Made by a program: the position numbers and the translations under genes | Notes under the pieces: model-generated | The model's input: only the letters and a program-made list of their open reading frames with translations | Database searches by the model: none | Told to the model about the DNA's origin: nothing | In this document: one piece after another, positions 47,987 to 56,898 of the stretch | Layout: every line of letters begins with the position of its first letter | Position numbering within the stretch: position 1 is the stretch's first letter | Source: Microbacterium sp. Marseille-Q6648 | GTDB lineage: Bacteria > Actinomycetota > Actinomycetes > Actinomycetales > Microbacteriaceae | Assembly: GCF_943181415.1 (NCBI RefSeq) | Contig: NZ_CALPBZ010000001.1 | Location: forward strand, 1,240,001 to 1,304,000 | Length of the DNA stretch: 64,000 bases | Reading direction: 5' to 3'

Positions 47987-48601
47987 TCACCCACCGATAT
48001 CCCGCCCGCGCTCTTGCACCTCGGAGATCGCCGCATCAATGCGCAGTCGGTATTCGTCGTGGGCGACAAGCTCGATGACGTTCCCGGCATCGTCGGTCGT
48101 GATAAGTCCCTTCACGGCTTCGGGCATCTCGTTGTACTGAGCCTGCACCTGCGACATGGTCGCGCGCAGCGACGAGTATCCGTATCTGTCGACCAAGTAG
48201 GGAAGGCAGAAAGGGCCGAGCAGGATCTCGTACTCGACAAAATTGAGGGGCGTGGACTCCCCAACCTTCGCGATCGACGGGCGGAGGCGGGCGAGACGCG
48301 CGTCGATCTCAGCCTCGGTCGCGAACTGCGCCAATCCCCGCAACGCGAACAGCTTCATCGAGTGATATCTCTCCCGCGCATAGGCCTCCGCGAAGAAATA
48401 CGCCAGGTCGACGCGGTCACAGTCAGCGAGGAGCGTGAGGATCTTGTTGCGGTAGGCGAGGTCCTTACTGTCGCGGTAGATCCGAACCAAGTCTGGCGCG
48501 CCGTTGGGAAGGACCTTCGTGGTCAAGCCGAGGAGCGCAGCCCGATATGCCGGGTTGCGCTCCAAGACATCGCCATCGAGTTCTGAAGGGAGAGCACTCA
48601 C
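47987..48601 (-). CDS. HEAT-like helical protein, unknown
   Basis: 204 residues, all-alpha and soluble. Repeating helix pairs (DLVRIYRDSKDLAYRNKILTLLADCDRVDLAYFFAEAYARERYHSMKLFALRGLAQFATEAEIDARLARL) resemble HEAT or armadillo repeats. The order and charge pattern also resemble immunity proteins of polymorphic toxins, but no toxin is next to it. Function unknown. Confidence 0.55.
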   Translation of the reverse strand: MSALPSELDGDVLERNPAYRAALLGLTTKVLPNGAPDLVRIYRDSKDLAYRNKILTLLADCDRVDLAYFFAEAYARERYHSMKLFALRGLAQFATEAEIDARLARLRPSIAKVGESTPLNFVEYEILLGPFCLPYLVDRYGYSSLRATMSQVQAQYNEMPEAVKGLITTDDAGNVIELVAHDEYRLRIDAAISEVQERGRDIGG

Positions 48602-48923
48602 GCGGCCATTCCACCATGGTGAACGACCTGTGCGTGATCAAGCGGAACGTCCTCGTCCACGTCGACGAGGGCGCTCTGGCCGCGAACGCACGAGGACCGG
48701 CTTCCGAACGGTGTGCGCTCGGTTGGGGTTGGCCAGCCGCCCCCGCCCCTTTCGACCTAAGGGATCTGAGACGCGCGACGTTGATCGAGGGTAGCTCTTG
48801 GGACCGGGCGGGACCGAAAGTCCATGAATGCGCCCGGTCACGACGTGGACATGTCCCCAATCTGCGCGCTCAAACCGCCCGCACTCGCCCGCCGGGTCTC
48901 GGTTCGGTGAGTCGACTCGCGCG
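48602..48923. other. gene-free stretch
   Basis: About 320 bases between two leftward genes. Frames on either strand are high-Arg, low-complexity shadows. No repeat or hairpin stands out. Confidence 0.4.
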
Positions 48924-49610
48924 TCAGTCCTCCGCCGTCTCAAAGCCTGCAAGGTACTCCAGGCGGTTGGTCATCTCGGCGTGGAGAGAATCCGTGGCTG
49001 TCTCGAAGCCCTGGCAACTCGCCGCAGTATCCGCTGAAAGCCCGAGCTGATATCGGATCTCCTGTGCTGCCCCCGGACGAGGGTCGATGGGCCATGTGGC
49101 GTAGTACGCGTCTTCGAACCGACCAGCGTTGACAATGGCGCTCAAAGTAGCTGCCTCAGCTATTTGAGCGTCCCGGATCGCGATCAGGTCGTCCTGAATT
49201 TCTGCTGGCCACATGTAGTACGAGTCGTCAAGAAGTTCCACTGACAAACGCCCCACGCGTAGAGCCTCGGCAGCGGCGGCCTTGACCGCTGTTGCATCTG
49301 CCTCTCCACCGTTCAGAAAAGTGTCCTCTTGCGCGGCGAAAGCCTCGTTTAGACCGGTGCCGGCGACGTTGCGCTGGCAGACAATTCCGAGGTATCGCTG
49401 ACCAGCTTCCTCAGTGGATAGCTCAACTGGCCCCACATCTATGGTGGGTGTTGGAGACGGAATCGCCGTGGGCGTAGAAGGTGGAATCGCCGCGAGTGTA
49501 GGTGGTACCGACTCCGCTAAGTCGGAGGTCGGCCCCGCGCAACCCGACATCAGGAGTATTAGCGCCGCGACGCCGACGGTCGCGGGAAGGGCATTCCGCA
49601 TGCCGTTCAC
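48924..49610 (-). CDS. lipoprotein, unknown
   Basis: 228 residues. The N-terminal hydrophobic segment ends in a lipobox LMSGC (lipidation at the Cys near residue 24). A Pro/Thr/Ser-rich linker (PPTLAAIPPSTPTAIPSPTPT) follows, then a helical outer domain with two cysteines (VCQRN, SCQGF). ATG at 49610; M4 (49601) is an alternative. Probably an outer-face envelope protein; no family recognised. Confidence 0.65.
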   Translation of the reverse strand: MNGMRNALPATVGVAALILLMSGCAGPTSDLAESVPPTLAAIPPSTPTAIPSPTPTIDVGPVELSTEEAGQRYLGIVCQRNVAGTGLNEAFAAQEDTFLNGGEADATAVKAAAAEALRVGRLSVELLDDSYYMWPAEIQDDLIAIRDAQIAEAATLSAIVNAGRFEDAYYATWPIDPRPGAAQEIRYQLGLSADTAASCQGFETATDSLHAEMTNRLEYLAGFETAED

Positions 49611-49797
49611 CTTAGTGTCCGATGGGAACTACGGCCAAAGGTCTTTTCTGCGTGAAGGGCGGATGCATCTGTGGGCGGACGAGACCGTCGCTGGCGATTC
49701 CAAACCACGACCCAGACGAGGTCAACGATGCCCTACACGAGAGTGCGGATAACCGCTCGACTCTCTCCAAGCGGGCGCCGCTCGATGCGGCACCGCC

Positions 49798-50097
49798 CTA
49801 CGCGCGACTGATGTTCCCGTACTGATCAACTGTCAGCACCACGGTCGCCCGTTTGCGGTTCAACGCCCGGTAGATCAGGTAGATGAGCCACAGCCCACCG
49901 GTGACGATCACGAGGACGGTATTCCAGAACCACCCCATACGGACGAGTTTTGTCACGACTGCCTGGAATCCAGCATTCGTCTCGACTGACCACCCGTCAC
50001 GCGCATATTGCGCGACCACCGAGTTCAAGACTTGCGTGCGCGCCGCGTCGTCGAGGGGAGCTGGCACAGAGCGACCACTGGCACCTACGTCAGTCAT
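49798..50097 (-). CDS. small single-helix membrane protein
   Basis: 99 residues: an N-terminal soluble part (VLNSVVAQYARDGWSVETNAGFQAVVTKLVRMG), one strong hydrophobic hairpin-like helix (WFWNTVLVIVTGGLWLIYLIYRAL), and a beta-rich C-terminal strand (RATVVLTVDQYGNISR). ATG 50097 is preferred over the upstream frame. The region 50098-50396 holds nothing else. Confidence 0.55.
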   Translation of the reverse strand: MTDVGASGRSVPAPLDDAARTQVLNSVVAQYARDGWSVETNAGFQAVVTKLVRMGWFWNTVLVIVTGGLWLIYLIYRALNRKRATVVLTVDQYGNISRA

Positions 50098-50396
50098 GAC
50101 CTGAGGGTACCCGTTCTCGAGAACGATGCTGAAGCAACGCAAAGCGAGGTTGCGCGTGCGCAATCAACGACCCGCAATCGGGCTACTTCGGAGGGTAGTG
50201 CGCCGCGAATAACTCCGTTCGCCTCAGATCGCGCGGACGATTGCAGCTGCGGTGACTGAGGCACGTGACTACTTGCCACCGACGAACGAGTTGCCGCCCA
50301 GCCGCTTCCCCGCGATCGTCGACTTCCCACTCGATCTCAACCCCGGCTCGGAGTGCCCGTCGCCGCGCTCAGGGCGTGTGAAGTAGAGTGTGAAGC

Positions 50397-51176
50397 GTGA
50401 CCAACCGGAATGAATCACCCTCAGACGTCCCGGCCCTTCTCACGCAGGCACCGCTGGCCCGAGTCCTAGTTCAAGTTCGATGGCCCGAGCTATCGAGTTT
50501 TGACCTGGAGAGCGTCGCCACTGCGATGGCGCGCCAGCTCAGCGACTCATTTCCTCTGAAGCGTCGGGAGCCCGAAGTGCAGCTCGTCTTCACACCGGCT
50601 GGACCTCAGCAACAGGCCAACGGCTTTGTCCACAGGCTCACCTCGGCGGCTGACGATTGGACGATCTCGCTAGGTGCAAGCTTCATCGCGCTGGAGACGA
50701 GCGCCTATCAAGGACACGGTGCTTTTGTTGCTCGTCTGCGCAGTGCGCTATTAGCGCTCAACGAGTCGGCCAAGATTCCCGTAATCACGCGAATCGGATA
50801 CAGGTACACGAATCGAATTGTGGGCGCCGATGACCTTGCACGCTTGAGTGAGCGTTTTGCTCCGTCAGTGCTCGGCGGCTTGGGAGACGCACCCAAGGGC
50901 TCGGTCTTGGTGCATACCATCACGGAGTCCGTCTACCGCTTTGACAACACGTCGTTATTGGTTCGATCGGCGCAGGTGGGTGCTAATGAGTCGATAGACC
51001 CTACGTTGGCGCCGGTGAAAGAAATGAGCTGGATTCTGGATCTCGACGCATACGACGAGTCGAGAGTCGCGTTTGCCGTCGACTCGATTTGCGAACGCGC
51101 CGAGCATCTCTCAGGCATTGCCAGCGGCCAATTCCATGCGCTAACCACTGAAGAGTTCACGAAGAGGTATGCATGA
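50397..51176 (+). CDS. TIGR04255-family-like protein
   Basis: 259 residues, the size of the sporadically distributed TIGR04255 family. Matching features are the N-terminal PLARVLVQVRWPELSSFDLES and the central IPVITRIGYRYTNRIVG (R-x-G-x-R-Y-x-N-R), with a FVARLRSALLALNES helix. The family has no established biochemical role. GTG start (VTNRNESP). Its stop overlaps the next gene by 4 bases (ATGA), and that gene is followed after 9 bases by a third, so the three form one operon. Lower GC than the chromosome flanks. Confidence 0.75.
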   Translation: MTNRNESPSDVPALLTQAPLARVLVQVRWPELSSFDLESVATAMARQLSDSFPLKRREPEVQLVFTPAGPQQQANGFVHRLTSAADDWTISLGASFIALETSAYQGHGAFVARLRSALLALNESAKIPVITRIGYRYTNRIVGADDLARLSERFAPSVLGGLGDAPKGSVLVHTITESVYRFDNTSLLVRSAQVGANESIDPTLAPVKEMSWILDLDAYDESRVAFAVDSICERAEHLSGIASGQFHALTTEEFTKRYA

Positions 51177-51691
51177 ACGGGGTGGTCGAACTCAGTCCCC
51201 GCGTCTTCACGCTGTCAGCGATCGGGCTGACCGCTCTCGCCCTGTTGGGTACGTCAGTCCCAGTGGCGAGAGGGTCAGATTCGGTCGTTGTCCGACCCTT
51301 TCTCTCTCCCTCAGGCTCCTCGTCGAACGCCACCGACGGCATGATCGCGGCTAGCCAACCAGCTGAGACGGTTGCTGCAGTCGCGTCCTCATCACACGCT
51401 CAGCTCATCGCCGAGTTGCGAGCCAGCAGCTCATTCACCTGGGAGCAAACGGCGAAGCTGTTCGGCGTATCGCGTCGGACGGTGCATCTCTGGGCTGCCG
51501 GGGGCAACATGGCTTCCCAGAATGAGGAGCACCTGGCCGAGCTCCTTCGTGAGGTTCGTAGTATTCGAGCCGCTGGCGCGCCAGATGAGCGTCTACAACT
51601 GCTCGCGATGTTGGATCGCGAACGTTACGGTCGAGCGTCATCCGACGACGACATCAATCGCCCCGCATCCATCTACGCGGCGGGTGCCTGA
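51173..51691 (+). CDS. HTH protein with N-terminal hydrophobic segment
   Basis: 172 residues. A hydrophobic N-terminal helix (FTLSAIGLTALALLGTSVPVARG), possibly a membrane anchor or signal, is followed by a Ser-rich linker. A helix-turn-helix then reads FTWEQTAKLFGVSRRTVHLWAAGGNMASQNEEHLAELLREV, and a helical tail follows. A membrane or exported segment ahead of a DNA-binding-type HTH is unusual. The HTH may act as a protein-protein module. Middle gene of the operon with 50397 and 51701; overlaps the former by 4 bases. Confidence 0.65.
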   Translation: MNGVVELSPRVFTLSAIGLTALALLGTSVPVARGSDSVVVRPFLSPSGSSSNATDGMIAASQPAETVAAVASSSHAQLIAELRASSSFTWEQTAKLFGVSRRTVHLWAAGGNMASQNEEHLAELLREVRSIRAAGAPDERLQLLAMLDRERYGRASSDDDINRPASIYAAGA

Positions 51692-51700
51692 TCAGTACGC

Positions 51701-52570
51701 ATGGAAAGCAATCATTTTCGTCTGCTCCGCCAAGGGCACATACTCGATATCCACGAAGTCGCGGGGCTCAGCGGGAAGTATGTAATCGTTTCGCAGAGCT
51801 GTGACATCGTTCAACCCAAGCGCGAGTTCATCCAACTCGCGCCCGTCGTTCAGCTCTTGGACGAAGTAGTGCTCCGGGGAGCTCTGAAGAAGGAGAACCC
51901 CAGATTTGCTCTCGTACCTGCATCGGAGGGGGGTGCGTTTGCAGACCTCGCTCAGATCGTGTCCGTCCCAAAGAGCTACTTCGCTGCCACACTCGAGCCG
52001 GTCCGCCAAGGGCCGGAAGATTTGCGGGAGGCTCGAGAATTCGGCCTCGCAGTTGGACGCTGGTTCGGCCGCTTCGCCGTCCCGGATGAGGTTCAACCCT
52101 GGCTAGCGCCCGTTCAGAACCTAATTCGATCGAAGTATGACAACCCCAACAGTCCGCTGGGCCAGGTCATGCAGCGCGTAGCCGAGGTCCGTGTTGAGGC
52201 GGTGGACTGGAGCGTCCTGCCCGTGTCGCTCACCCTCCACGTGATTGTGAAGGCTGGTTGCCTCCCAACCGTCTCGGAGGATGCAGACCTGTCAAACGTG
52301 GGGAGGCTTCCGTCGCAGCTCGACGAGTTGTGCTCGGCGATTCTCGTCGAGAACGACGCTGTTCGGCTTGCGGTGCTGTGGCCAACCCTCGCTGAAGTCC
52401 TGGCATCGAGGTGCGTGCCCCGGGTCAAGGATGCCGAGGATGCTTCAGTCCGCGACGCCGTTCGGGAGATCGTTGGCGAGGTCAGTTCCGATGATGAGTT
52501 CCCGCTTTCGAAAGCTCGACGATCCGAGCAACTCGACATCGACTTCCTCTCGGAGCCAACGCCATATTGA
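51701..52570 (+). CDS. SQSCDIV-motif protein, unknown
   Basis: 289 residues, soluble. The N-terminal core GKYVIVSQSCDIVQPKREFIQLAPVV is a motif I associate with an uncharacterised, widely scattered family of S-Q-(S/T)-C-D-(I/L) proteins whose Cys may be catalytic or metal-binding. Then comes EFGLAVGRWFGRFAVPDEVQPWLAPVQNLIRSKY. The C-terminal half contains LTLHVIVKAGCLPTV and an acidic tail. It closes the operon with the TIGR04255-like and HTH genes, suggesting one functional unit. No similarity to known nucleases is visible. Confidence 0.65.
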   Translation: MESNHFRLLRQGHILDIHEVAGLSGKYVIVSQSCDIVQPKREFIQLAPVVQLLDEVVLRGALKKENPRFALVPASEGGAFADLAQIVSVPKSYFAATLEPVRQGPEDLREAREFGLAVGRWFGRFAVPDEVQPWLAPVQNLIRSKYDNPNSPLGQVMQRVAEVRVEAVDWSVLPVSLTLHVIVKAGCLPTVSEDADLSNVGRLPSQLDELCSAILVENDAVRLAVLWPTLAEVLASRCVPRVKDAEDASVRDAVREIVGEVSSDDEFPLSKARRSEQLDIDFLSEPTPY

Positions 52571-53075
52571 AAACCATTAGGTCTGCTGTGATCGCTCACG
52601 CCTCGTTCGCGGTCCGCGAGAAGCTCGATCAGGGATCGGCCTTGAACCCACTGCGGACGAGCTCTCCCACGAACTCCTGACGACGAGCGCGGCGACGGCT
52701 ACAACCAAGGCCGCAAGGTCTACTCAGGAGAACGCGGCGGTCATCGGCCAAGCGTAGTGATGTCACCTTCACCCCGCAGCGCACCCTCTGAGAGGCTCTG
52801 CGCGCCGTCGAGCTAGCCTTCCAGCCTCCCGCGTACGTGCCAGCCATGTTCCGTCAGGACCGACCGCAGCTCTGGTGATCCCCGCAGTCCGCGGTTGACC
52901 CGCGCGAAGCTGACAACGTGGTACTTGACGGTCTCTGGCACAGGTGGCTACGGAGCTGAGCGTCAACGAGAAAACCAAGCACTCACGATTATCAAACCTC
53001 GGCGTTGAGTTGCATTTACGGCGGCGGCTCATCGCGACTAGCGGAGTCCAGTGCATCACTCATTCGGGCTGACGA
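52571..53075. other. gene-free stretch between opposing operons
   Basis: About 500 bases between the rightward three-gene operon and the leftward zinc-ribbon operon. Short frames here have no RBS or recognisable domain. Possibly the eroded remains of a lost gene, as well as both operons' terminators. Confidence 0.4.
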
Positions 53076-54203
53076 CTACAGCGAGGCTTGCGCGCCTCCC
53101 ACGAACCTCCACGCCTGGGTCGACACCTCCGCGATCGCCTCGGACGGGCGTTCCAACAGCGAAGCGAGCGGCCGGTACCGCTGTACGAAGACTTCCGCGT
53201 TTTCGTCACGCCACCCCGCGACGGCATCGTTGAAGTCTCGGCGAATGACGGCAGAGACATTGGGCAGGTACTCGGTCGCTAGCCGCTCCTGAAGGTCGTG
53301 CCAGGTCCGGTAGTACTTCTGCTCGAGCTTGCCGATTCGTTTGGCAGCGCCGTCCGGATCAGGTCGCATTCCAAGAACCATCATCCGTTGGACGCGAGGT
53401 TCGATCGAGGAGAGCGCCTCCTCGGCGGTACGAAGCTTGCGGGTGGCGTTCCTCACGTCTTCGACGGTTGCTCGCACCGCCGCCGGCTGATCATCGGTGA
53501 TCACTTCTGACGTGGCGATGGGGATGGGGATGCACTGCACTGCGGCGATGGCGCTCGGCACCACGGCGAGAGACAACGTACCCATGGCTTCATGCACGTT
53601 GAGATAGCGAACTGCATCGAGTCCGGCATCACTGATCTCCGCCACGCTGATGTCCGACGCGACAGCGTGATTCTCGTCGCGGTAGCCGGCGCTAATGCGC
53701 CCCGGCGTGAGCCTAAGGGCGACGCGGTAAAGGTAGAACTGCTTCGTACCGTCGTTCTGGTACTCCATGCGGCGAAGCATGTTTTCGATCCCGGCCTCGT
53801 ATGTTCCGACATGCAACGCCTTGGACGTTTGCCGCGCGAGGTAGTTGTCTCGGCTGATGCCAAAATCGCGTTCGACCCACTTCAGCTGATTCTCGAACTG
53901 GGCCGCATAGTCCGGCGAGGGCCAATCGGGTGACGTGCTGGTGTGATACCAGGCGAAAGTAGAGACGAGATTGTCCTGGAGCGCCGGGTCGTTCTCCTCC
54001 CGCAGCGCGGCTACGGCCCGACCGAAGTGGATCTCCCTGCCACAATGCGCGCAGTTCATCCGCGCGCTCCGTGCCTCCGCGAGATAGTCGTCGGCCGCGA
54101 GCGCGGACGTCTCGCCGCACGCGCACCGCATCCGGTAGTCATAGTTGAAGCCGTCGGATCGCTCGGCGAGCTCGAACGTCAGGTAGGCCGGGTGCGCGCT
54201 CAT
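53076..54203 (-). CDS. zinc-ribbon protein, unknown, possible ART/RES-like domain
   Basis: 375 residues. The N-terminal C4 ribbon (CACGETSALAADDYLAEARSARMNCAHCG) is followed by a middle domain with FAWYHTSTSPDWPS, KALHVGTYEAGIENMLRRM and FYLYRVALRLTPG. A helical C-terminal half includes IGKLEQKYYRTWHDLQERLATEYLPNVSAVIRRDF. The YHTS and HVGTYEA segments with a following Y-R-V strand recall ADP-ribosyltransferase or RES-type folds, but this is only a motif impression. It overlaps the upstream gene by 4 bases (54200-54203), forming a two-gene operon. Confidence 0.6.
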   Translation of the reverse strand: MSAHPAYLTFELAERSDGFNYDYRMRCACGETSALAADDYLAEARSARMNCAHCGREIHFGRAVAALREENDPALQDNLVSTFAWYHTSTSPDWPSPDYAAQFENQLKWVERDFGISRDNYLARQTSKALHVGTYEAGIENMLRRMEYQNDGTKQFYLYRVALRLTPGRISAGYRDENHAVASDISVAEISDAGLDAVRYLNVHEAMGTLSLAVVPSAIAAVQCIPIPIATSEVITDDQPAAVRATVEDVRNATRKLRTAEEALSSIEPRVQRMMVLGMRPDPDGAAKRIGKLEQKYYRTWHDLQERLATEYLPNVSAVIRRDFNDAVAGWRDENAEVFVQRYRPLASLLERPSEAIAEVSTQAWRFVGGAQASL

Positions 54204-54607
54204 TCGGATCGACGCACTTCCTCGGGCCTGAAGCCCTCAACGAAGAGCCTGCCAAGTTCGATCCAGTCCTCGGCCGTGACGCGGGAGTCTGCAATCAGGT
54301 CGAGCGCCTCATCGACGGTCCAACTTTCATACGTGACGTACGGCTGACACCAGCGGCCACTCGCCCACGCAGCGCACACGCCCTGACGCCTCTCGGACTT
54401 GCCCAGCCCAATCCAGAACAGGTTGCCAGGGTCGTGACCTTTGATGCTCGGGAAGTGGAGCGCCTTTGACCATCGCCTCCACGCGTGATTGAAAGCGAAC
54501 TCAAGCTTCATCTTCGCGCTGGTGACAGCATCGACATCCTGGGCGAGCACGCCAAGCGCCATGCCCACGACGACGGTCTTGATCTGCTGATCCTTCGACT
54601 GCCCCAC
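54200..54607 (-). CDS. hypothetical partner of the zinc-ribbon protein
   Basis: 135 residues, soluble, Trp-rich (AFNHAWRRWSKALHFPSIKGHDPGNLFWIGLGKSERRQGVCAAWASGRWCQPYVTYESWTVDEALDLIADS). No family recognised. It is first in the operon, with its stop overlapping the zinc-ribbon gene start, so a complex, or an antitoxin-type pairing, is plausible. Confidence 0.55.
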   Translation of the reverse strand: MGQSKDQQIKTVVVGMALGVLAQDVDAVTSAKMKLEFAFNHAWRRWSKALHFPSIKGHDPGNLFWIGLGKSERRQGVCAAWASGRWCQPYVTYESWTVDEALDLIADSRVTAEDWIELGRLFVEGFRPEEVRRSE

Positions 54608-54744
54608 GCGCCGAACCTATCCGGCCTCGCCGACATCTGATCGAAGGAGGTGGCCGAGCCGCGTGCAGGGGCCATCGCATCAGGCATCACAGATTGTGAC
54701 ATCGAACGCGTCGCGTTCGGCACATGCCCAAGATCAGCGCTTGC

Positions 54745-56898
54745 TTACGCCCTGTCGAGTTCGCTTGCGCGTCTCTCGTTTGTGCGGGCGATTATTTCGT
54801 CGGTGACGGACGGAGTCTCGGGGTCGTCGGTGAGATGAATGAGCCGAAGGTCGAGTTCTGGCTGCTCGACTGTTCCTCCAGATGCATAGACCTTCATGAG
54901 GGGAATCGCGCCGATGTCCATCGCTGACTTGACCAACTCGTGGAAGATCGCTGACTGAGGTTCCGGGAGGTATCCCGCGATGGTGCGTTCGCGACCTACC
55001 AAGAGATCTGCTCGCACTGCGTGGACGATGAGTGGGTGGTGGGGTTCGGCGACGAGTAGGGCCATGAGCTCCCCGTCTTCGGCCTCCTCCCACTTGTTGA
55101 GAGCGTCCCGCACCTTCGCCTGGTACTCGCGTGTGCGACTAAGTTGCATGTCGTCGCCACCGGTGAGTCCCATCGCCTGAGTTGGGACGATAGGTGCGTA
55201 CGCCCATTCACCGAAAGGTGCCATGGGCTCGCCCTGGAACTCGAACGCGTCGATCCGCGCGTCTATGCGATTGTCGTTCACAGGGGTGGTGTCCGTGGCG
55301 TGGGCTGCTGCGAAGGCGTCCCAGATCTCACTGGAGATCCGGCCGCGGACACCTACGGGGAACCCGTTGGCGAGTGCCCAGGTGCGCACGACACTGGGAG
55401 ATGCCGCGCTCGTTGATCGTTCCGTCTTGCGCGAGGGCGTCCCGGCTGCGGTGCCAGCAGGTCGAGTTGGCGCGGTGGTCCGCGGGCGGTCTTCGGCGGG
55501 GGCTGCGGGCTGAAGGTGTGCGAGGAGGGTTTCGAAGGTGTCGGGGTGAACGATTCGCGTCCCGACTTCTCGGGCCTTGGCGAGTTTCGTGCCGTCCATG
55601 CTCCCGTCCGTGACGAGCATGGATGTGAGCCTGGACACGTTGTTCATGACGCGAACGCCGAGTTCGGTGGCGCGACGTTCCAATCGGTCCCGCTGCCGGT
55701 CGTCGCAACCGGTGAAGGCGACCTTGTCGCCAACTCGCAGAGGCACCCCGAAGCTCCAGTCATCGGGGAGAGGGCGTAGCCCAGCGCTCATTCTCGCGGC
55801 ACGCGCCGAAGACGCGTGCGCGATCAACTCATTCACGGTTGCACGAGGCACGTCGAGCGCATCACACAGGGTATGCAGCTCCTCGCGCTCGTCTGCGGAG
55901 ACGTGGCCGTCGTCGACCGCCTTATGGGCGAGCGCAAGGATGAATGCCCGGTGGGCCGCGCGGAGGTCGGAATCGGTGAGTCGGTAGACACCGATCAGCT
56001 CACCCAGATCGCCGGCTTCCTCGTCGCTGATTTCACCGTCTTCAAGCGCGTCGAGAAGGGTCTCGAGGTACGCAAGCGTGCCCTCCGGCGCACCCTCCTC
56101 CACAGCCTCGAGAAGACTGACAGCGGTCATCTGCCGCAGTAGAGGCGGATGCTTTGGTTTGGCAGGAGTGATCCTTTTCGGACGATCCCGCGAACTGTCG
56201 GACCGGTCAAACAAGGCTGTGTCGGGGGCGCGTGAGGGACCAGCAGGCCACGTGACGCCACGGGCTTCGTTGCGGAGCGCGATCAGCGCTTGGCTCTGAC
56301 GGCGACCTGTCTGGGTGAGGTAGAAGCGAAGCAGCCCGGCCGTCGCACGTGCGTCGCCCAGCGCGGAGTGGGCATGCTCAAGAGGGACCCCCGCCGCCCA
56401 GCAACAATCGGCCAGCCGGCGCCGATCCAACTCGGGAAGATAGTCGCGACTGCCGTCCAGCGTGCAGAACGCCGGAAGCCACGGCGCATCCCAGCCCGCT
56501 CGTTGAAATTCCGCACGCAGGAACGCAAGGTCGAAGTTGGCGTTATGCGCCGCGATCGGCACGCCTGCGACGAAGGGAATCAGGTGCGGCGCGACGTCAC
56601 GAAAGACAGGCGCACCGGCGACGTCGTTGTGGGTGATGCCGTGGATGTGGGTCGCACCGACAGGACCTTCCGGATTGAACCGCGTCGACCACTCATCGAC
56701 AACCTGGCCCTCGCTGTCCACGCGGACCACCGCGAGCTCAACGATGCGGTCCTGGCGAGGCGAGAGCCCGGTCGTCTCCACATCGATAATCGCGAAATGC
56801 GGCACACCATTCTGCGGTGGATCCGCCAGCCGCGCGGGCGCGCTGGTAGTAGCCCCAGATGTCTCCCGCTTGCCGAACAACCAGTCGAACAACCCCAT
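54745..56898 (-). CDS. DEDDh exonuclease with TerB-like, BRCT and Lsr2-like modules
   Basis: A 717-residue multidomain nuclease. Residues about 33-195: DnaQ-like 3'-5' exonuclease (IIDVETTGL with D39/E41, HNANFD, and HSALGDARATAGL with the DEDDh His/Asp). About 255-370: helical TerB-like domain (LLDALEDGEISDEEAGDLGELI, HKAVDDGHVSADEREEL). About 385-465: BRCT-like domain (GDKVAFTGCDDRQRDRLERRATELGVRV, LVTDGSMDGTKLAKAREVGTRI). About 500-540: Lsr2-like DNA-binding fold (VVRTWALANGFPVGVRGRISSEIWDAFAAAH). The C-terminus has RTIAGYLPEPQSAIFHELV, possibly HIRAN-like. ATG 56898 has GAGGA upstream. Candidate DNA-repair or anti-invader nuclease of the island. Confidence 0.85.
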   Translation of the reverse strand: MGLFDWLFGKRETSGATTSAPARLADPPQNGVPHFAIIDVETTGLSPRQDRIVELAVVRVDSEGQVVDEWSTRFNPEGPVGATHIHGITHNDVAGAPVFRDVAPHLIPFVAGVPIAAHNANFDLAFLRAEFQRAGWDAPWLPAFCTLDGSRDYLPELDRRRLADCCWAAGVPLEHAHSALGDARATAGLLRFYLTQTGRRQSQALIALRNEARGVTWPAGPSRAPDTALFDRSDSSRDRPKRITPAKPKHPPLLRQMTAVSLLEAVEEGAPEGTLAYLETLLDALEDGEISDEEAGDLGELIGVYRLTDSDLRAAHRAFILALAHKAVDDGHVSADEREELHTLCDALDVPRATVNELIAHASSARAARMSAGLRPLPDDWSFGVPLRVGDKVAFTGCDDRQRDRLERRATELGVRVMNNVSRLTSMLVTDGSMDGTKLAKAREVGTRIVHPDTFETLLAHLQPAAPAEDRPRTTAPTRPAGTAAGTPSRKTERSTSAASPSVVRTWALANGFPVGVRGRISSEIWDAFAAAHATDTTPVNDNRIDARIDAFEFQGEPMAPFGEWAYAPIVPTQAMGLTGGDDMQLSRTREYQAKVRDALNKWEEAEDGELMALLVAEPHHPLIVHAVRADLLVGRERTIAGYLPEPQSAIFHELVKSAMDIGAIPLMKVYASGGTVEQPELDLRLIHLTDDPETPSVTDEIIARTNERRASELDRA

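Noticed and set aside
48547-49050. Plus-strand open frame of 167 codons
   Set aside because: Overlaps two leftward genes and is Arg-rich with no recognisable features.
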